Assembly: GCA_964391025.1 (NCBI GenBank)
Contig: CAYMKJ010000144.1
Location: forward strand, 1 to 29,281
Source: SHZI01 sp964391025
Lineage (GTDB): Bacteria > Pseudomonadota > Gammaproteobacteria > Steroidobacterales > GCA-2729495
Direction: 5' to 3'
Length of the DNA stretch: 29,281 nt
The translations under genes were made by a program, and so were the position numbers. This document shows, one piece after another, positions 6,583 through 15,424 of the stretch; the first letter of the stretch is position 1, and each line of letters begins with the position of its first letter. The notes under the pieces were generated by a model. It did not search any database. It worked only from the letters and a program-made list of their open reading frames with translations, and was not told where the DNA came from.

Positions 6583-7652
6583 AGCGTTCCCTTGGTGCTG
6601 GGCAGGGAACTCCCGGTCCTTGCAATCGCCTGCCGGAGGGTACGGCCGAAGCCCTTGAAGCAGGCTTCGACCATGTGATGGGTATTCTCCCCACGCACCG
6701 CAATGTGCAGGTTGGCCCCGAGACTGTCCGCCACCGAGCGAAAGAAGTGGGGCACGAGCTCAGTCGGCAACTGGCCGACTTCCGCGCGCGGGAACTTCCC
6801 GTCGAAGACCAGGTAGGCGCGACCGGACAAGTCGAGGCTGATCTGCGCCTCCGTTTCGTCCATCGGCAACAGAAAGCCAAATCGGTCGATACCGCGCTTG
6901 TCTCCCAGGGCGTTCCGCAATGCCTCACCCAGTGCCAGAGCGACGTCCTCCACCGTGTGGTGCTCGTCCACCTGCAGATCGCCGGCGCAGTCGATCGTCA
7001 GCGAGAAGCCGCCATGTTTCGCGATCTGCTCGAGCATATGGTCGAAGAAGCCGATGCCAGTTTGGATACTGACGGGGGTCTCGGCATCCAGATCGACGCT
7101 CGCGCAGATTTTCGTTTCTCGGGTCTGGCGCTGGACAGACGCCGTCCGGGGCCGATCGACCAGGGTATGGGCAATGCGGGTCCAGGAACCGGGATCTGCC
7201 GGATCCACCCGAAAGCCCTGGACACCAATGTTCCGGGCAAACTCGAGATCCGTGGCCCGGTCCCCCGCGACGAAGCTCCGGTCCCGGTCGAGGGTCACAG
7301 TGGTCAGGAAGTCACCGAGCAGGCCGGGACTCGGTTTGCGGCAAGTACAGCCATCGTCAGGCCGATGAGGGCAGACGAAGACCCGGCTGAATACAATGCC
7401 CTGGGATCCGAACAGGGCGAGGACAAAGTCCTGCACCTGTCGGAACGCGGTTTCGGGGAACGCGGCTGTGCCCAGCCCGTCCTGATTTGTCACCATCACG
7501 AATTCGTAGCCCGCCTCGCGGAGGCGGAGGAGGGCGGGTATTACTCCCGGAACCAGGGCTACCTTGTCGAGCCGGTCCACCTGCTCGTCAGCGGGCTCGA
7601 TGATCAGGCAGCCGTCCCGGTCGAGAAAGGCGATCTTGCTGGTCGTGGCCAT
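6579..7652 (-). CDS. hisB: Bifunctional histidinol-phosphatase / imidazoleglycerol-phosphate dehydratase HisB
   Basis: A fused enzyme of 357 residues, close to the 355 of Escherichia coli HisB. The N-terminal half (about 1-165) is a HAD phosphatase with the DRDGC motif (nucleophile D11, acid D13), VMVTNQDGLG, and a zinc loop with CPH and CTCRKPSPGLL; it removes phosphate from L-histidinol phosphate. The C-terminal half (about 170-357) is IGP dehydratase with GIGFFDHMLEQIAKHGGF, DEHHTVEDVALALG and GENTHHMVEACFKGFGR, whose His/Glu residues bind the two manganese ions. Its ATG overlaps the hisC stop as TGATG, and its stop overlaps the hisH start. The fusion is typical of enteric and xanthomonad lineages. 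Confidence 0.97.
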   Translation of the reverse strand: MATTSKIAFLDRDGCLIIEPADEQVDRLDKVALVPGVIPALLRLREAGYEFVMVTNQDGLGTAAFPETAFRQVQDFVLALFGSQGIVFSRVFVCPHRPDDGCTCRKPSPGLLGDFLTTVTLDRDRSFVAGDRATDLEFARNIGVQGFRVDPADPGSWTRIAHTLVDRPRTASVQRQTRETKICASVDLDAETPVSIQTGIGFFDHMLEQIAKHGGFSLTIDCAGDLQVDEHHTVEDVALALGEALRNALGDKRGIDRFGFLLPMDETEAQISLDLSGRAYLVFDGKFPRAEVGQLPTELVPHFFRSVADSLGANLHIAVRGENTHHMVEACFKGFGRTLRQAIARTGSSLPSTKGTL

Positions 7653-8710
7653 CAGGTCCTCAGCGCTTCAAGCAGTTCGTCATTTTCATCCGGTGAGCCC
7701 ACAGTGATGCGAACACAGCCCGGCAGCAGCGGGTCCCAGCTGAAATCCCTTAAGAGAATGCCCGCGGCTCGCGCCTGCGCCACGAGGGCCGGTGCGTCCC
7801 GGGACTCGACGAGGATGAAATTGGCCGTGCTGGGCCACACCCGAAGGATTCCCGGCACCGAGGGCAATGCCGTCATGAGCCGCTGACGCTCGGCCAGGAT
7901 TCGTCCACGACGCTCAGCGAGTTCCATCTGGGCCGACGGGGTCAGCAAACGCAGCACAGCGTCCTGGCTCGTGGTCGGAAAGCAGTAGGGCGGCAACACC
8001 CGGCCCAGCAACTCAATCAGGTCGATCTTGCCGATCAGCACTCCGCAACGGACGCCGGCAAGACCGAGCGCCTTGGAAAGGGTCCGCAGCACCACCAGGT
8101 TGTCGTGCCGCGAGAGAAGATCCTGCAGGGGATCAGCGCCGGCAAACTCCTGGTAGGCGGCGTCGAGTACGACAAGACCGCGGCCCGCCAGCGCGGCGCA
8201 CAGGCGATTCACCGCCGCGTCCGGCACGCTGTTCCCGGTAGGGTTGTTGGGCGAGCAAACAAACACCAGCTTTGTGGCCGGCAGCCACTCGCGCAGGATA
8301 GTCTCGACGGGAAGGCTGTAGTTGGCAGACCGGTCAAGCGGCACCTGCTGCACGCCGGCTCCCTGGATACGCGCGTAGACCTCGTACATGCCGAAGGTTG
8401 GCGGGCAGATGACGATGGTGTCCTGGCCGGCACGACAGAATGCCCGGATGAGCACGTCGATGGCCTCACTGGAGCCGCGCGTCACCAGCAGTTGGCCGGG
8501 TGCCAGGCCATAGAAGGCCGTCAGGCGCTCCGTCAGCTCTGCAGGGCGCGGCTCCGGATAGCGGTTCAGACCATCACGGGTCTCGTCTCCCGGTGGCCGC
8601 CAGGGATTTTCATTGGCATTCAGCCGGATGAAGCCGCCGACATAGTCAGCGGCCTTGTAGGGCCGGAGTTGCCGGATCTCCGGCCTGAGCAGATCGAGGG
8701 TACTGATCAT
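7652..8710 (-). CDS. hisC: Histidinol-phosphate aminotransferase HisC
   Basis: PLP-dependent class I/II aminotransferase that moves the amino group of glutamate to imidazole acetol phosphate. The 352-residue protein has LNANENPW near the N-terminus, RGSSEAIDVLIRAF for cofactor phosphate binding, SPNNPTGN, VLDAAYQEF with the Asp that pairs with the PLP ring nitrogen, and TLSKALGLAGVRCG with the Schiff-base K213. Near the C-terminus, FSWDPLLPGCVRITVGSPDEN is the usual closing motif. The ATG at 8710 overlaps the hisD stop as ATGA. No anomaly is seen. Confidence 0.96.
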   Translation of the reverse strand: MISTLDLLRPEIRQLRPYKAADYVGGFIRLNANENPWRPPGDETRDGLNRYPEPRPAELTERLTAFYGLAPGQLLVTRGSSEAIDVLIRAFCRAGQDTIVICPPTFGMYEVYARIQGAGVQQVPLDRSANYSLPVETILREWLPATKLVFVCSPNNPTGNSVPDAAVNRLCAALAGRGLVVLDAAYQEFAGADPLQDLLSRHDNLVVLRTLSKALGLAGVRCGVLIGKIDLIELLGRVLPPYCFPTTSQDAVLRLLTPSAQMELAERRGRILAERQRLMTALPSVPGILRVWPSTANFILVESRDAPALVAQARAAGILLRDFSWDPLLPGCVRITVGSPDENDELLEALRT

Positions 8711-10020
8711 GGCCTCGTGTCCGCCGCCTCAAGGCGCACCGTGACGGCCCGCGCGTGCGCATCGAGGCCCTCGAGCCCGGCCAGCGTCAGCACGGTCGGG
8801 GCGAGGCCCCGTAGCCCTGACAGGGTGACTTCCTGCAAAGTCATGCGGCGCTGGAAGTCAGCCACGGACAGGCCGCTGTACGCGCGGGCGTATCCGTAGG
8901 TTGGCAGCACGTGATTGGTGCCACTGCAATAGTCACCCACGGACTCTGGCGTCCACCGGCCAAGGAACACCGAGCCGGCCGTGCTTACGTTCGCCACGGC
9001 GGCGCGGGGTTCAGACACCTGAAGGATGAGATGCTCTGGCGCGTATTCATTGGCCACAGCGATGGCCTCCGTCAGGTCGGACACGACAATCGCGACGCTG
9101 TGCCGGAGTGCCTGTTCGATGATTGCCCGCCGGGGAAGAGAGCCCAGCGCAGCGTCCATCTCTGCCTCCACTCGGGCCACGAGGGCTTCATCCGGCGTCA
9201 CGAGGACCACGTGCGAATCAGGCCCGTGCTCAGCCTGGGACAGCAGATCAAGGGCCACGAAGCGGGCATCAGCCCAGCGGTCCGCGACGACCAGGACCTC
9301 GGACGGCCCCGCCGGCATGTCCAGTGCGGCACCAGCCGGGTCTGCCGCGACGATCGTCTTGGCTGCCGTTACCCAGGCATTGCCCGGCCCGAAGATCTTT
9401 GCCACTTTCGGTATGGACACAGTGCCGTAGGCCATCGCGGCGATCGCCTGTGCACCCCCGGCCTTGAAAATGTCCCGTACTCCGCAGGCCCGGGCGGCGA
9501 CGACGACTGCCGGGTCCGCTCGCCCGTCCGGGCGTGGTGGCGTGCAGAGTATGCGCACCGGACAACCGGCAATCTCAGACGGGACGCCAAGCATGATGGC
9601 CGTGGACGGCAGCGGCGCGGTTCCCGCCGGCACGTACAGCCCCACCGCATCCAGGGGCTTGCTGATGCGCTCGCAGACCACGCCGGGAGCGGTCTCCACG
9701 CGCAATGGCGGCGTGGACTGAGCCTCGTGGAAACGGCGGACATGGGCAATTGCCGTTTCAATAGCGGACCGGGCCTGCGCCGGCAGCGCGGCTTCTGCGG
9801 ACTTTGCCTCGTCTTCGGACACACGAAGTGCCGTCAACTCCGCCTGATCGAGTTCGCGAGCCAGCCCAATCAGGGCGGCATCGCCGTCCCGTCGCACGGT
9901 AGCGATGAGGTCGCGGACCCGGCCATCGAGGTCAGGATGCTGGGTAATGGCCGGACGCAGGAGTGCCGCTCGACGGGCTGGCGTGTCGAGGCCGGACCAC
10001 TTGTAGAGCCCCATGCGCAT
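8707..10020 (-). CDS. hisD: Histidinol dehydrogenase HisD
   Basis: Zinc- and NAD-dependent enzyme that performs the last two oxidations from L-histidinol to L-histidine. From the ATG at 10020 it has 437 residues, the family norm. Visible motifs include GLYVPAGTAPLPST, ILCTPPRPDG, FKAGGAQAIAAMAYGT, KIFGPGNAWV, IDMPAGPSEV-like LDMPAGPSEVLVVAD, LSQAEHGPDS, NEYAPEHL and GTNHVLPT, which together supply the zinc and substrate ligands. A longer in-frame start at 10116 lies inside hisG and would add 32 unrelated residues, so it is rejected. The chosen ATG shares its A with the hisG stop (TGATG). Confidence 0.96.
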   Translation of the reverse strand: MRMGLYKWSGLDTPARRAALLRPAITQHPDLDGRVRDLIATVRRDGDAALIGLARELDQAELTALRVSEDEAKSAEAALPAQARSAIETAIAHVRRFHEAQSTPPLRVETAPGVVCERISKPLDAVGLYVPAGTAPLPSTAIMLGVPSEIAGCPVRILCTPPRPDGRADPAVVVAARACGVRDIFKAGGAQAIAAMAYGTVSIPKVAKIFGPGNAWVTAAKTIVAADPAGAALDMPAGPSEVLVVADRWADARFVALDLLSQAEHGPDSHVVLVTPDEALVARVEAEMDAALGSLPRRAIIEQALRHSVAIVVSDLTEAIAVANEYAPEHLILQVSEPRAAVANVSTAGSVFLGRWTPESVGDYCSGTNHVLPTYGYARAYSGLSVADFQRRMTLQEVTLSGLRGLAPTVLTLAGLEGLDAHARAVTVRLEAADTRP

Positions 10021-10922
10021 CAGGCGAGCATCTTTTCCACAGGCAAGACGAGCAGGGAAGTGGCACCCGCAGCCTTGAGGCTCTCCAGGGTTTCCCAGAA
10101 GACGTTCTCGCGACACACCACGTGCACGGCAACGAGGTCATCCCGTCCATCCAGGGGCAGGACGGTGGGCGCCTCGGAACCCGGCAGCAGGGCGGCAATC
10201 CGGGGCAGCGCGGCCTTCGGGGCGTGCATCATGATGTACTTGCTTTCCCGTACCTGCAGCACGCCTTCGACCCGCTGCAGCAGCCTGTTGATCCAGTCCG
10301 CCTTCCCGGGAGGCACCTGGACCGGCGTTTGCAGGAGGACTGCGCGACTTTCCAGGATGGTTTCACCCTCGCGGAGCTTGTTGGCGACAAGGGTAGCGCC
10401 CGTGGATACGAGGTCGCAGATGGCGTCGGCCCGACCGAGGCTTGGCGCGATCTCGACCGCACCTGAGAACTCAACGACAGTTGCGCTGATGCTCTGCCGA
10501 CGCAGGTAGTCCCGCACGATGGAGGGATAGCTCGTGGCGATCTTGCGCCCTGCCAGGTCAGCCACGGCCCGCAACGGACTGCCATCCGGGTAGGCAAAGG
10601 CAAGGCGGCAGTGACCGTAGTCGAGCGCACGAAGTATGCGGAAGGGTTCGGTGGGCTCCTGTTCCAGAAAATGCAGCCGCTTCTCCTCGACGATATTCAG
10701 CCCGGCAATGCCCAGATCGCACACGTCGTCCCGGACCAGGCCGGGAATATCGTCGTCCCGTACCAGGAGTACGTCCACGGGCATGTTCTCGCCGAAAGCG
10801 ATGAGCTGGTCAGGTCCCTTCGTGTACTTCAGGCCACAGCGCTGCAGAAGATCCAGCGATTGCTCGGTCAGCCGTCCGGACTTCTGGATGGCAACCTTTA
10901 TCCGGGCAGGTTTGTCGGTCAT
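10020..10922 (-). CDS. hisG: ATP phosphoribosyltransferase HisG, long form
   Basis: Committed first step of histidine synthesis, ATP plus PRPP to PR-ATP, normally feedback-inhibited by histidine. The 300-residue length identifies the hexameric long form (HisGL), which carries its own C-terminal ACT-like regulatory domain (about 225-300) and needs no HisZ; no hisZ is seen. Motifs include IQKSGRLTEQSLDLL, RDDDIPGLVRDDVCDLGIAG, RKIATSYPSIVRDYL, and the PRPP-binding stretch EIAPSLGRADAICDLVSTGATL. It begins six bases after the TrpR-like gene, so both are in one transcript. Confidence 0.96.
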   Translation of the reverse strand: MTDKPARIKVAIQKSGRLTEQSLDLLQRCGLKYTKGPDQLIAFGENMPVDVLLVRDDDIPGLVRDDVCDLGIAGLNIVEEKRLHFLEQEPTEPFRILRALDYGHCRLAFAYPDGSPLRAVADLAGRKIATSYPSIVRDYLRRQSISATVVEFSGAVEIAPSLGRADAICDLVSTGATLVANKLREGETILESRAVLLQTPVQVPPGKADWINRLLQRVEGVLQVRESKYIMMHAPKAALPRIAALLPGSEAPTVLPLDGRDDLVAVHVVCRENVFWETLESLKAAGATSLLVLPVEKMLA

Positions 10923-10928
10923 GTCAGC

Positions 10929-11234
10929 CTACTTTCGCCGGCGTTGCAGCGCTTTGCTGTAGCCGCCAGCTCCACTGTTCAGATAACGGGCCACGCGGCC
11001 GATGGTGGTCACGCTGACACCGGTCCGGTCGTGGATCTGGCGATAGGGCAGGTCGCGGTCGAGCAGTACCGCAACCAGCCATCGGTCCTTTAGCGCCTGC
11101 AGTTCGGCAGGGGTGCAGAGATCAACCAGAAACGCGCGGACTTCCCCCACATCGCGCAGGCTGAGAATGGCGCGGAACAGGGACTGTTCCGCGGCTTGCT
11201 CATCGCGCTCGTCAAGGATCCGGTGCTCTTTCAT
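10929..11234 (-). CDS. TrpR/YerC-family DNA-binding regulator
   Basis: A 101-residue all-helical protein of the Trp-repressor superfamily (YerC/YecD branch). CTPAELQALKDRWLVAVLL (about 40-58) aligns with the TrpR core helix, followed by the helix-turn-helix LPYRQIHDRTGVSVTTIGRVARYLN (about 62-86). The C-terminus is basic (LQRRRK). It is the first gene of the his operon, six bases before hisG, and a palindrome lies just upstream, so it probably represses this operon with histidine or a pathway metabolite as ligand. That role is inferred from position; family members have been linked to histidine genes in other genomes. No strong Shine-Dalgarno precedes the ATG at 11234. Confidence 0.85.
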   Translation of the reverse strand: MKEHRILDERDEQAAEQSLFRAILSLRDVGEVRAFLVDLCTPAELQALKDRWLVAVLLDRDLPYRQIHDRTGVSVTTIGRVARYLNSGAGGYSKALQRRRK

Positions 11235-11257
11235 GGATGTTCTAATGTAATAGCGTG

Positions 11258-11292
11258 TTAGTACACTAATACAGACCGCGGGGTGAAGGCAA
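11258..11292 (-). promoter_or_regulatory. Putative his operon promoter with overlapping palindromic operator
   Basis: TTAGT-AC-ACTAA (11258-11269) is a 12-bp interrupted palindrome, 24 bases before the regulator's start codon; one further T/A pair matches two positions out on each side. On the minus strand a weak -35 TTGCCT (11287-11292) and -10 TATTAG (11266-11271) stand 15 bases apart, so the operator would cover the -10. A short GC hairpin (GGGG/CCCC around 11281-11300) overlaps the -35. The palindrome is visible directly; the promoter boxes are weak and the assignment is tentative. Confidence 0.4.
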
Positions 11293-11348
11293 GCCCCGGG
11301 GAGGTCCTGGTTGGGGGAGCGTGTTAAGGCTGGCTGGGCAGTGCGGGG

Positions 11349-12416
11349 TTAGCGGGCAGCAATACCGCGCAGAACGGCGTCGCCCATGACCCGCGTGCTG
11401 ACGGGGGCGTGGGCAGCGCCCGCGATATCCGCGGTCCGCTGGCCGGCCCCGATAGCAGCGACAACGGCAGCCTCGACCTGCCGCGCTTCCGCCTCCAGGC
11501 CCAGGGAATGCCGGAGCAGCATGCCTGCACTGAGAATGGTTCCGCAGGGATTGGCCTTGCCCTGACCAGCGATGTCCGGAGCTGAGCCATGGATTGGCTC
11601 GTAGAGTCCCCGTGTGCCGTCGCCGAGGGCCGCCGAGGGCAGCATCCCCAGTGAGCCCGTCAGCATGGAAGCCTCGTCAGTCAGGATGTCGCCGAACATG
11701 TTTTCGGTAACGATGACGTCGAAATCAGCTGCCCGGGACAAGAGGTGCATGGCGGCCGCGTCGACGAGCAGATGCTCGACTTGCAGTTGCGGAAACTCCC
11801 CGGCGAAGAGCTCGGTGGCTATCGAGCGCCAGAGTCTCGAGGTCTCCAGGACGTTGGCCTTGTCGACGGAGGTTACTTTGCAGCGCCTCTGCATGGCGAG
11901 TTGACCGGCCATGCGCAGCACGCGCTCGATCTCTTGCCGCGAATACGTGCACACGTCGGTGGCGGAAGTCGCCGTCCGCTCCTTACGCCCAAAGTAGATA
12001 CCGCCGGTCAGCTCCCGGATTACAAGGATATCCACACCGAAAAGTCGCTCTGCCTTTAGCGGTGAGGAGTCATACAGCAGCGGGTGGGTGACCACGGGGC
12101 GCAGGTTCGCATACACGCCCATGGCGGCCCGCATATCGAGCAGACCCTGCTCGGGACGGACCGGCGCGTCCGGACTGCTCCAGCGGGGCCCACCAACAGC
12201 GCCCAGCAGGACGGCATCGGCGTCAGCGCACAGCTGTCGGGTGGCGGTCGGAAAGGCAGAGCCCGTGGCGTCAATGGCAGCGCCGCCGATCAGGCCAGCC
12301 CGGAACCCGAACTGATGGCCGTAGCAAGTGCCGACGGCCTGCAGGATGCGGACGGCCTCCGCCGTGACCTCCGGTCCGATGCCGTCCCCGGCCAGGACGC
12401 CAATCAGGGCTTCCAC
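11349..12416 (-). CDS. leuB: 3-isopropylmalate dehydrogenase LeuB
   Basis: NAD-dependent oxidative decarboxylation of 3-isopropylmalate to 2-oxoisocaproate, the third leucine-specific step. The 355-residue protein has VLAGDGIGPEV at the N-terminus, LLGAVGGPRW, the substrate-binding ELTGGIYFGRK with the LeuB-type Tyr, SVDKANVLETSRLWR with the catalytic Lys, VIVTENMFGDILTDEAS with metal-binding Asp, and LYEPIHGSAPDIAGQGKANP for NAD. The GTG at 12416 overlaps the end of leuD by 13 bp and leads straight into the conserved motif. It is the last gene of the branched-chain operon; I see no intrinsic terminator in the 68 bases after it. Confidence 0.96.
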   Translation of the reverse strand: MEALIGVLAGDGIGPEVTAEAVRILQAVGTCYGHQFGFRAGLIGGAAIDATGSAFPTATRQLCADADAVLLGAVGGPRWSSPDAPVRPEQGLLDMRAAMGVYANLRPVVTHPLLYDSSPLKAERLFGVDILVIRELTGGIYFGRKERTATSATDVCTYSRQEIERVLRMAGQLAMQRRCKVTSVDKANVLETSRLWRSIATELFAGEFPQLQVEHLLVDAAAMHLLSRAADFDVIVTENMFGDILTDEASMLTGSLGMLPSAALGDGTRGLYEPIHGSAPDIAGQGKANPCGTILSAGMLLRHSLGLEAEARQVEAAVVAAIGAGQRTADIAGAAHAPVSTRVMGDAVLRGIAAR

Positions 12417-12988
12417 GGGCGCGTATTCTCGAAACGGGTGATGGCGTCAGCGTGGTTCAGCAGGTAGCCGAGCTGGTCTACCCCATTCAGCAGGCAGTAC
12501 CTGGAGAAGCCATCGATGGGGAAGGCGACGGATCGCCCGTCGGGCAAGCGCAGCTCGCAGGCCGCGACGTCGACCGTCAACTCGACGCCGGGATTCTCGA
12601 CCAGCCAGCCGTGGGTAGCCTTGTCGACAATCACTGGCACGAGACCGTTCTTGAGCGAGTTGCCACGAAATATGTCTGCAATTTCCGTACTGACAACCGC
12701 GCGAATACCAAAATCCAGAAGGGCCCAGGGGGCGTGCTCACGCGATGACCCGCAGCCAAAGTTGTTGCCAGCGACCAGGATGCCGCACCCAGCCGCTTCC
12801 GGACGATTCAGCAGGAACTCAGGTCTTGGCTTGCCGGCCGAGTCGTAGCGCCAGTCGGCGAACAGGGCCTTGCCCAGCCCCTGGCGGGTCGTGGTGGTGA
12901 GAAACCGGGCTGGAATGATCTGGTCCGTGTCGATGTCGGACTGAGGGATAACTACGGTCCGCGATTGAACGACGGTGACTTTGTCCAT
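12404..12988 (-). CDS. leuD: 3-isopropylmalate dehydratase small subunit LeuD
   Basis: Swivel-domain subunit of isopropylmalate isomerase; with LeuC it converts 2- to 3-isopropylmalate through an aconitase-type mechanism. At 194 residues it has the family length. Key segments are IPQSDIDTDQIIPARFL, LVAGNNFGCGSSREHAPWAL with the substrate-contacting serines and Arg, FRGNSLKNGLVPV, and FSRYCLLNGVDQLGYLL. The ATG at 12988 lies 11 bases after the leuC stop. The gene is ordinary, and its 3' end overlaps leuB. Confidence 0.96.
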   Translation of the reverse strand: MDKVTVVQSRTVVIPQSDIDTDQIIPARFLTTTTRQGLGKALFADWRYDSAGKPRPEFLLNRPEAAGCGILVAGNNFGCGSSREHAPWALLDFGIRAVVSTEIADIFRGNSLKNGLVPVIVDKATHGWLVENPGVELTVDVAACELRLPDGRSVAFPIDGFSRYCLLNGVDQLGYLLNHADAITRFENTRPWKP

Positions 12989-12999
12989 ATGAATTTCTC

Positions 13000-14406
13000 T
13001 CAGCGGGCCATGAGAGGCCGCGGATCAGCGATCCGGCCCGCGATAGCGGACGCGGCGGCCGTCAATGGGCTGGCGAGCACGGTGCGGGCCCCGATGCCCT
13101 GCCGTCCCTCGAAATTTCTGTTGCTCGTGCTGACACAGAGTTCGCCACTCGCCGTAAGGTCGCCATTCATGCCAATGCACATCGAGCACCCGGCCTCGCG
13201 CCACTCGGCGCCGGCAGCCCGGAAGACCTCGTGGAGCCCCTCCGCTTCGGCAGCGCGCTTGACCTGCTCCGAACCTGGAACGACGAGCATGCGGACCGAC
13301 TTGGCCACCTTCCGGCCCCGCATGATGTCCGCCGCCTCGCGCAGGTCGGAAAGGCGCGAGTTGGTGCAGCTGCCAATGAAGACGACGTCGACGGGCATGC
13401 CCAGCATGGGCCTGTTCTCTATAACGCGCATGTAGTCCAGCGCCTTGCGAAAACTGGCATCGGTAGCGGCGGGAACGGGCTCGGCGATCGGCACCACCAT
13501 GCCGGGGTTTGTCCCGAACGTCACCATCGGCGTCAGCTTGTTGGCGTCGATGCTGATTTCGCGATCAAAGGTGGCATCCGCATCAGAAGGCAGTTTCCGC
13601 CAGCGGGAGACTGCCGTATCCCAGTCGGCGCCCTTCGGTGCCATGGGCCGGTGCTTCAGGTACTGGATGGTCGTGTCGTCGGGAGCGATCATTCCGGCAC
13701 GCGCGCCGCCTTCAATGGACATGTTGCAGACGGTCATGCGCTGCTCCATGTCGAGACCGCGAATGGCATTGCCGCGGTATTCAATGACATGGCCCGTACC
13801 GCCGCCGACGCCAATCCTGCCGACAATGGCGAGAATGATGTCCTTGGCGGTAACGCCGAGGCCAAGTTTGCCATCGACGCTGATAGCCAGTGTCTTCGGT
13901 TGCCGTTGCAGTAGACACTGTGACGCCAGCACGTGGCCGACCTCAGTGGTGCCAATGCCAAACGCGAGAGTGCCAAATGCGCCGTGCGTACTGGTGTGGC
14001 TGTCGCCGCAGACGATCGTTTTCCCGGGCTGCGTGATTCCCAGCTCCGGGCCAATGACGTGGACGATACCGCGAGCGTCGCTGTCGAAGCCCAGGAGCTG
14101 AACTTCATACTCGCGGCAATTGTCGATCATCATGCGAATCTGGGCGGCGGCGGCCGGCTCAGAGACAACGTCGAGATCCTTCAGCGAGGCAATCGGGACC
14201 GTTGGTGTGGAATGATCGAGCGTTGCCAGGGTCAGATCCGGACGCCGTACGCGCAGCCCCCTGGAGCGGAGCACTGAAAATGCCTGGGGCGAAGTGACCT
14301 CGTGCGTCAGATGAAGGTCGATGTAGAGGACCGCCGGAGTATCGGCAGACTCTGGAATCACGATGTGGTCGTCCCAGATCTTCTGGAAAAGCGACTTGCC
14401 GCTCAT
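13000..14406 (-). CDS. leuC: 3-isopropylmalate dehydratase large subunit LeuC
   Basis: Catalytic subunit of isopropylmalate isomerase, with a [4Fe-4S] cluster. The cluster cysteines are in VFIGSCTNSRLSDLREAADI and GCSMCIGMN. Other conserved parts are KSLFQKIWDDHIV at the N-terminus, YIDLHLTHEVTSPQAF, VCGDSHTSTHGAFG, GTTEVGHVLA, and SIEGGARAGMIAPDDTT. The ATG at 14406 gives 468 residues, the usual length, and has AGGAA eight bases upstream. An in-frame start at 14514 would add 36 residues overlapping ilvE and is rejected. LeuC and LeuD are adjacent, as expected for a heterodimer. Confidence 0.96.
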   Translation of the reverse strand: MSGKSLFQKIWDDHIVIPESADTPAVLYIDLHLTHEVTSPQAFSVLRSRGLRVRRPDLTLATLDHSTPTVPIASLKDLDVVSEPAAAAQIRMMIDNCREYEVQLLGFDSDARGIVHVIGPELGITQPGKTIVCGDSHTSTHGAFGTLAFGIGTTEVGHVLASQCLLQRQPKTLAISVDGKLGLGVTAKDIILAIVGRIGVGGGTGHVIEYRGNAIRGLDMEQRMTVCNMSIEGGARAGMIAPDDTTIQYLKHRPMAPKGADWDTAVSRWRKLPSDADATFDREISIDANKLTPMVTFGTNPGMVVPIAEPVPAATDASFRKALDYMRVIENRPMLGMPVDVVFIGSCTNSRLSDLREAADIMRGRKVAKSVRMLVVPGSEQVKRAAEAEGLHEVFRAAGAEWREAGCSMCIGMNGDLTASGELCVSTSNRNFEGRQGIGARTVLASPLTAAASAIAGRIADPRPLMAR

Positions 14407-14456
14407 TTCAGCAATTCCTGGCGAAGAAGTCTGTGAAAGTGGAGTGGGGAAAGCGT

Positions 14457-15413
14457 CTAGTGGGCGGCGCGCTTGCCCGTGGCCGGGGTCTCCAGGGGTT
14501 CGAGCCAGCCCCACCTGTCGATGGTGCGGCCGCTGAAGAGTCCGAAGAAGGCATCCTGCAGGGCTTTGGTGATCGCCCCCCGCGAGCCGGTGCCGACAGT
14601 CAGTCGATCCACGGATCGGACCGGAGTTATCTCGGCCGCCGTTCCGGTCAGGAAGATTTCGTCAGCGATATACATCATCTCCCGGGGCAGGATCTGCTCA
14701 CGGACCTCGATGCCCAGATCCCGAGCCAGCATGATGACACTGTCCCGGGTGATCCCCAGGAGGATGGATGCAGCCGCGGGTGGCGTAATCAGCACGCCGT
14801 CGCGGACCAGGAACAGATTCTCTCCGGCACCCTCGCTGACAGTGCCATCCGCGGCCAGGGCAATGCCTTCGGCAAAGCCACGGTCCCGTGCCTCGAAACC
14901 AACCAGCGTGCTGGACAGATAGTTGCCGCCGGCCTTGGCCAGTGCCGGAATGGTGTTGGGTGCGACTCGCTGCCAGGAGGAGACACAGACGTCGACACCC
15001 TTCTCAAGGGCTTCCGGGCCGAGGTAGGCGCCCCATTCCCACGCGGCAACCGCCAGTTCAACCGGATGACCGGCCTTGGGGACGACGCCCACTTCGCCAA
15101 AGCCACGATACGCCAGCGGCCGGATGTAGGCGCTCTTCAGGCCATTGCGCAGGACCACTTCCTTGCAGGCGGCATTGATCTCGGCGCCTGACCAGGGGAT
15201 CTCGATACGATGGATTTTCGCGGAATCGAGCAGTCGCCGCGTGTGCGCTTGCAGCCGGAAAATCTGTGTGCCCGCAGGGGTGGAATAGGCGCGCACCCCT
15301 TCGAAAACCGATGACCCATAGTGCAGGGCGTGGCTCAGTACGTGCACCGTGGCGTTCTGCCAGGGCACCAGCTTGCCGTTGTGCCAGATCCATTCGGTAG
15401 TCTTGATGGCCAT
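14457..15413 (-). CDS. ilvE: Branched-chain amino-acid aminotransferase IlvE
   Basis: Fold-type IV PLP aminotransferase that makes leucine, isoleucine and valine from their 2-oxo acids with glutamate. From the ATG at 15413 (AGGGA seven bases upstream) it has 318 residues. Motifs: WIWHNGKLVPW, LSHALHYGSSVFEGVRAY, YIRPLAYRG, the Schiff-base Lys in ALAKAGGNYLSS, EGAGENLFLV, ILLGITRDSV, and EIFLTGTAAEITPV. A longer frame to 15503 overlaps leuA and is not used. It is placed between leuA and leuC, so the operon carries its own final transamination step. Confidence 0.95.
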   Translation of the reverse strand: MAIKTTEWIWHNGKLVPWQNATVHVLSHALHYGSSVFEGVRAYSTPAGTQIFRLQAHTRRLLDSAKIHRIEIPWSGAEINAACKEVVLRNGLKSAYIRPLAYRGFGEVGVVPKAGHPVELAVAAWEWGAYLGPEALEKGVDVCVSSWQRVAPNTIPALAKAGGNYLSSTLVGFEARDRGFAEGIALAADGTVSEGAGENLFLVRDGVLITPPAAASILLGITRDSVIMLARDLGIEVREQILPREMMYIADEIFLTGTAAEITPVRSVDRLTVGTGSRGAITKALQDAFFGLFSGRTIDRWGWLEPLETPATGKRAAH

Positions 15414-15424
15414 GCTTGGTCCCT

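Noticed and set aside
8911..10509. A 532-codon plus-strand frame opposite hisD/hisG (and a 403-codon one opposite hisB/hisC at 6675-7886)
   Set aside because: Antisense artefact of codon-position GC bias; composition is low complexity and no family is recognisable.
11281..11348. Intrinsic terminator between leuB and the his promoter
   Set aside because: Only a weak GGGG/CCCC hairpin exists, with no T-run; read-through from the ilv/leu operon into his cannot be excluded.
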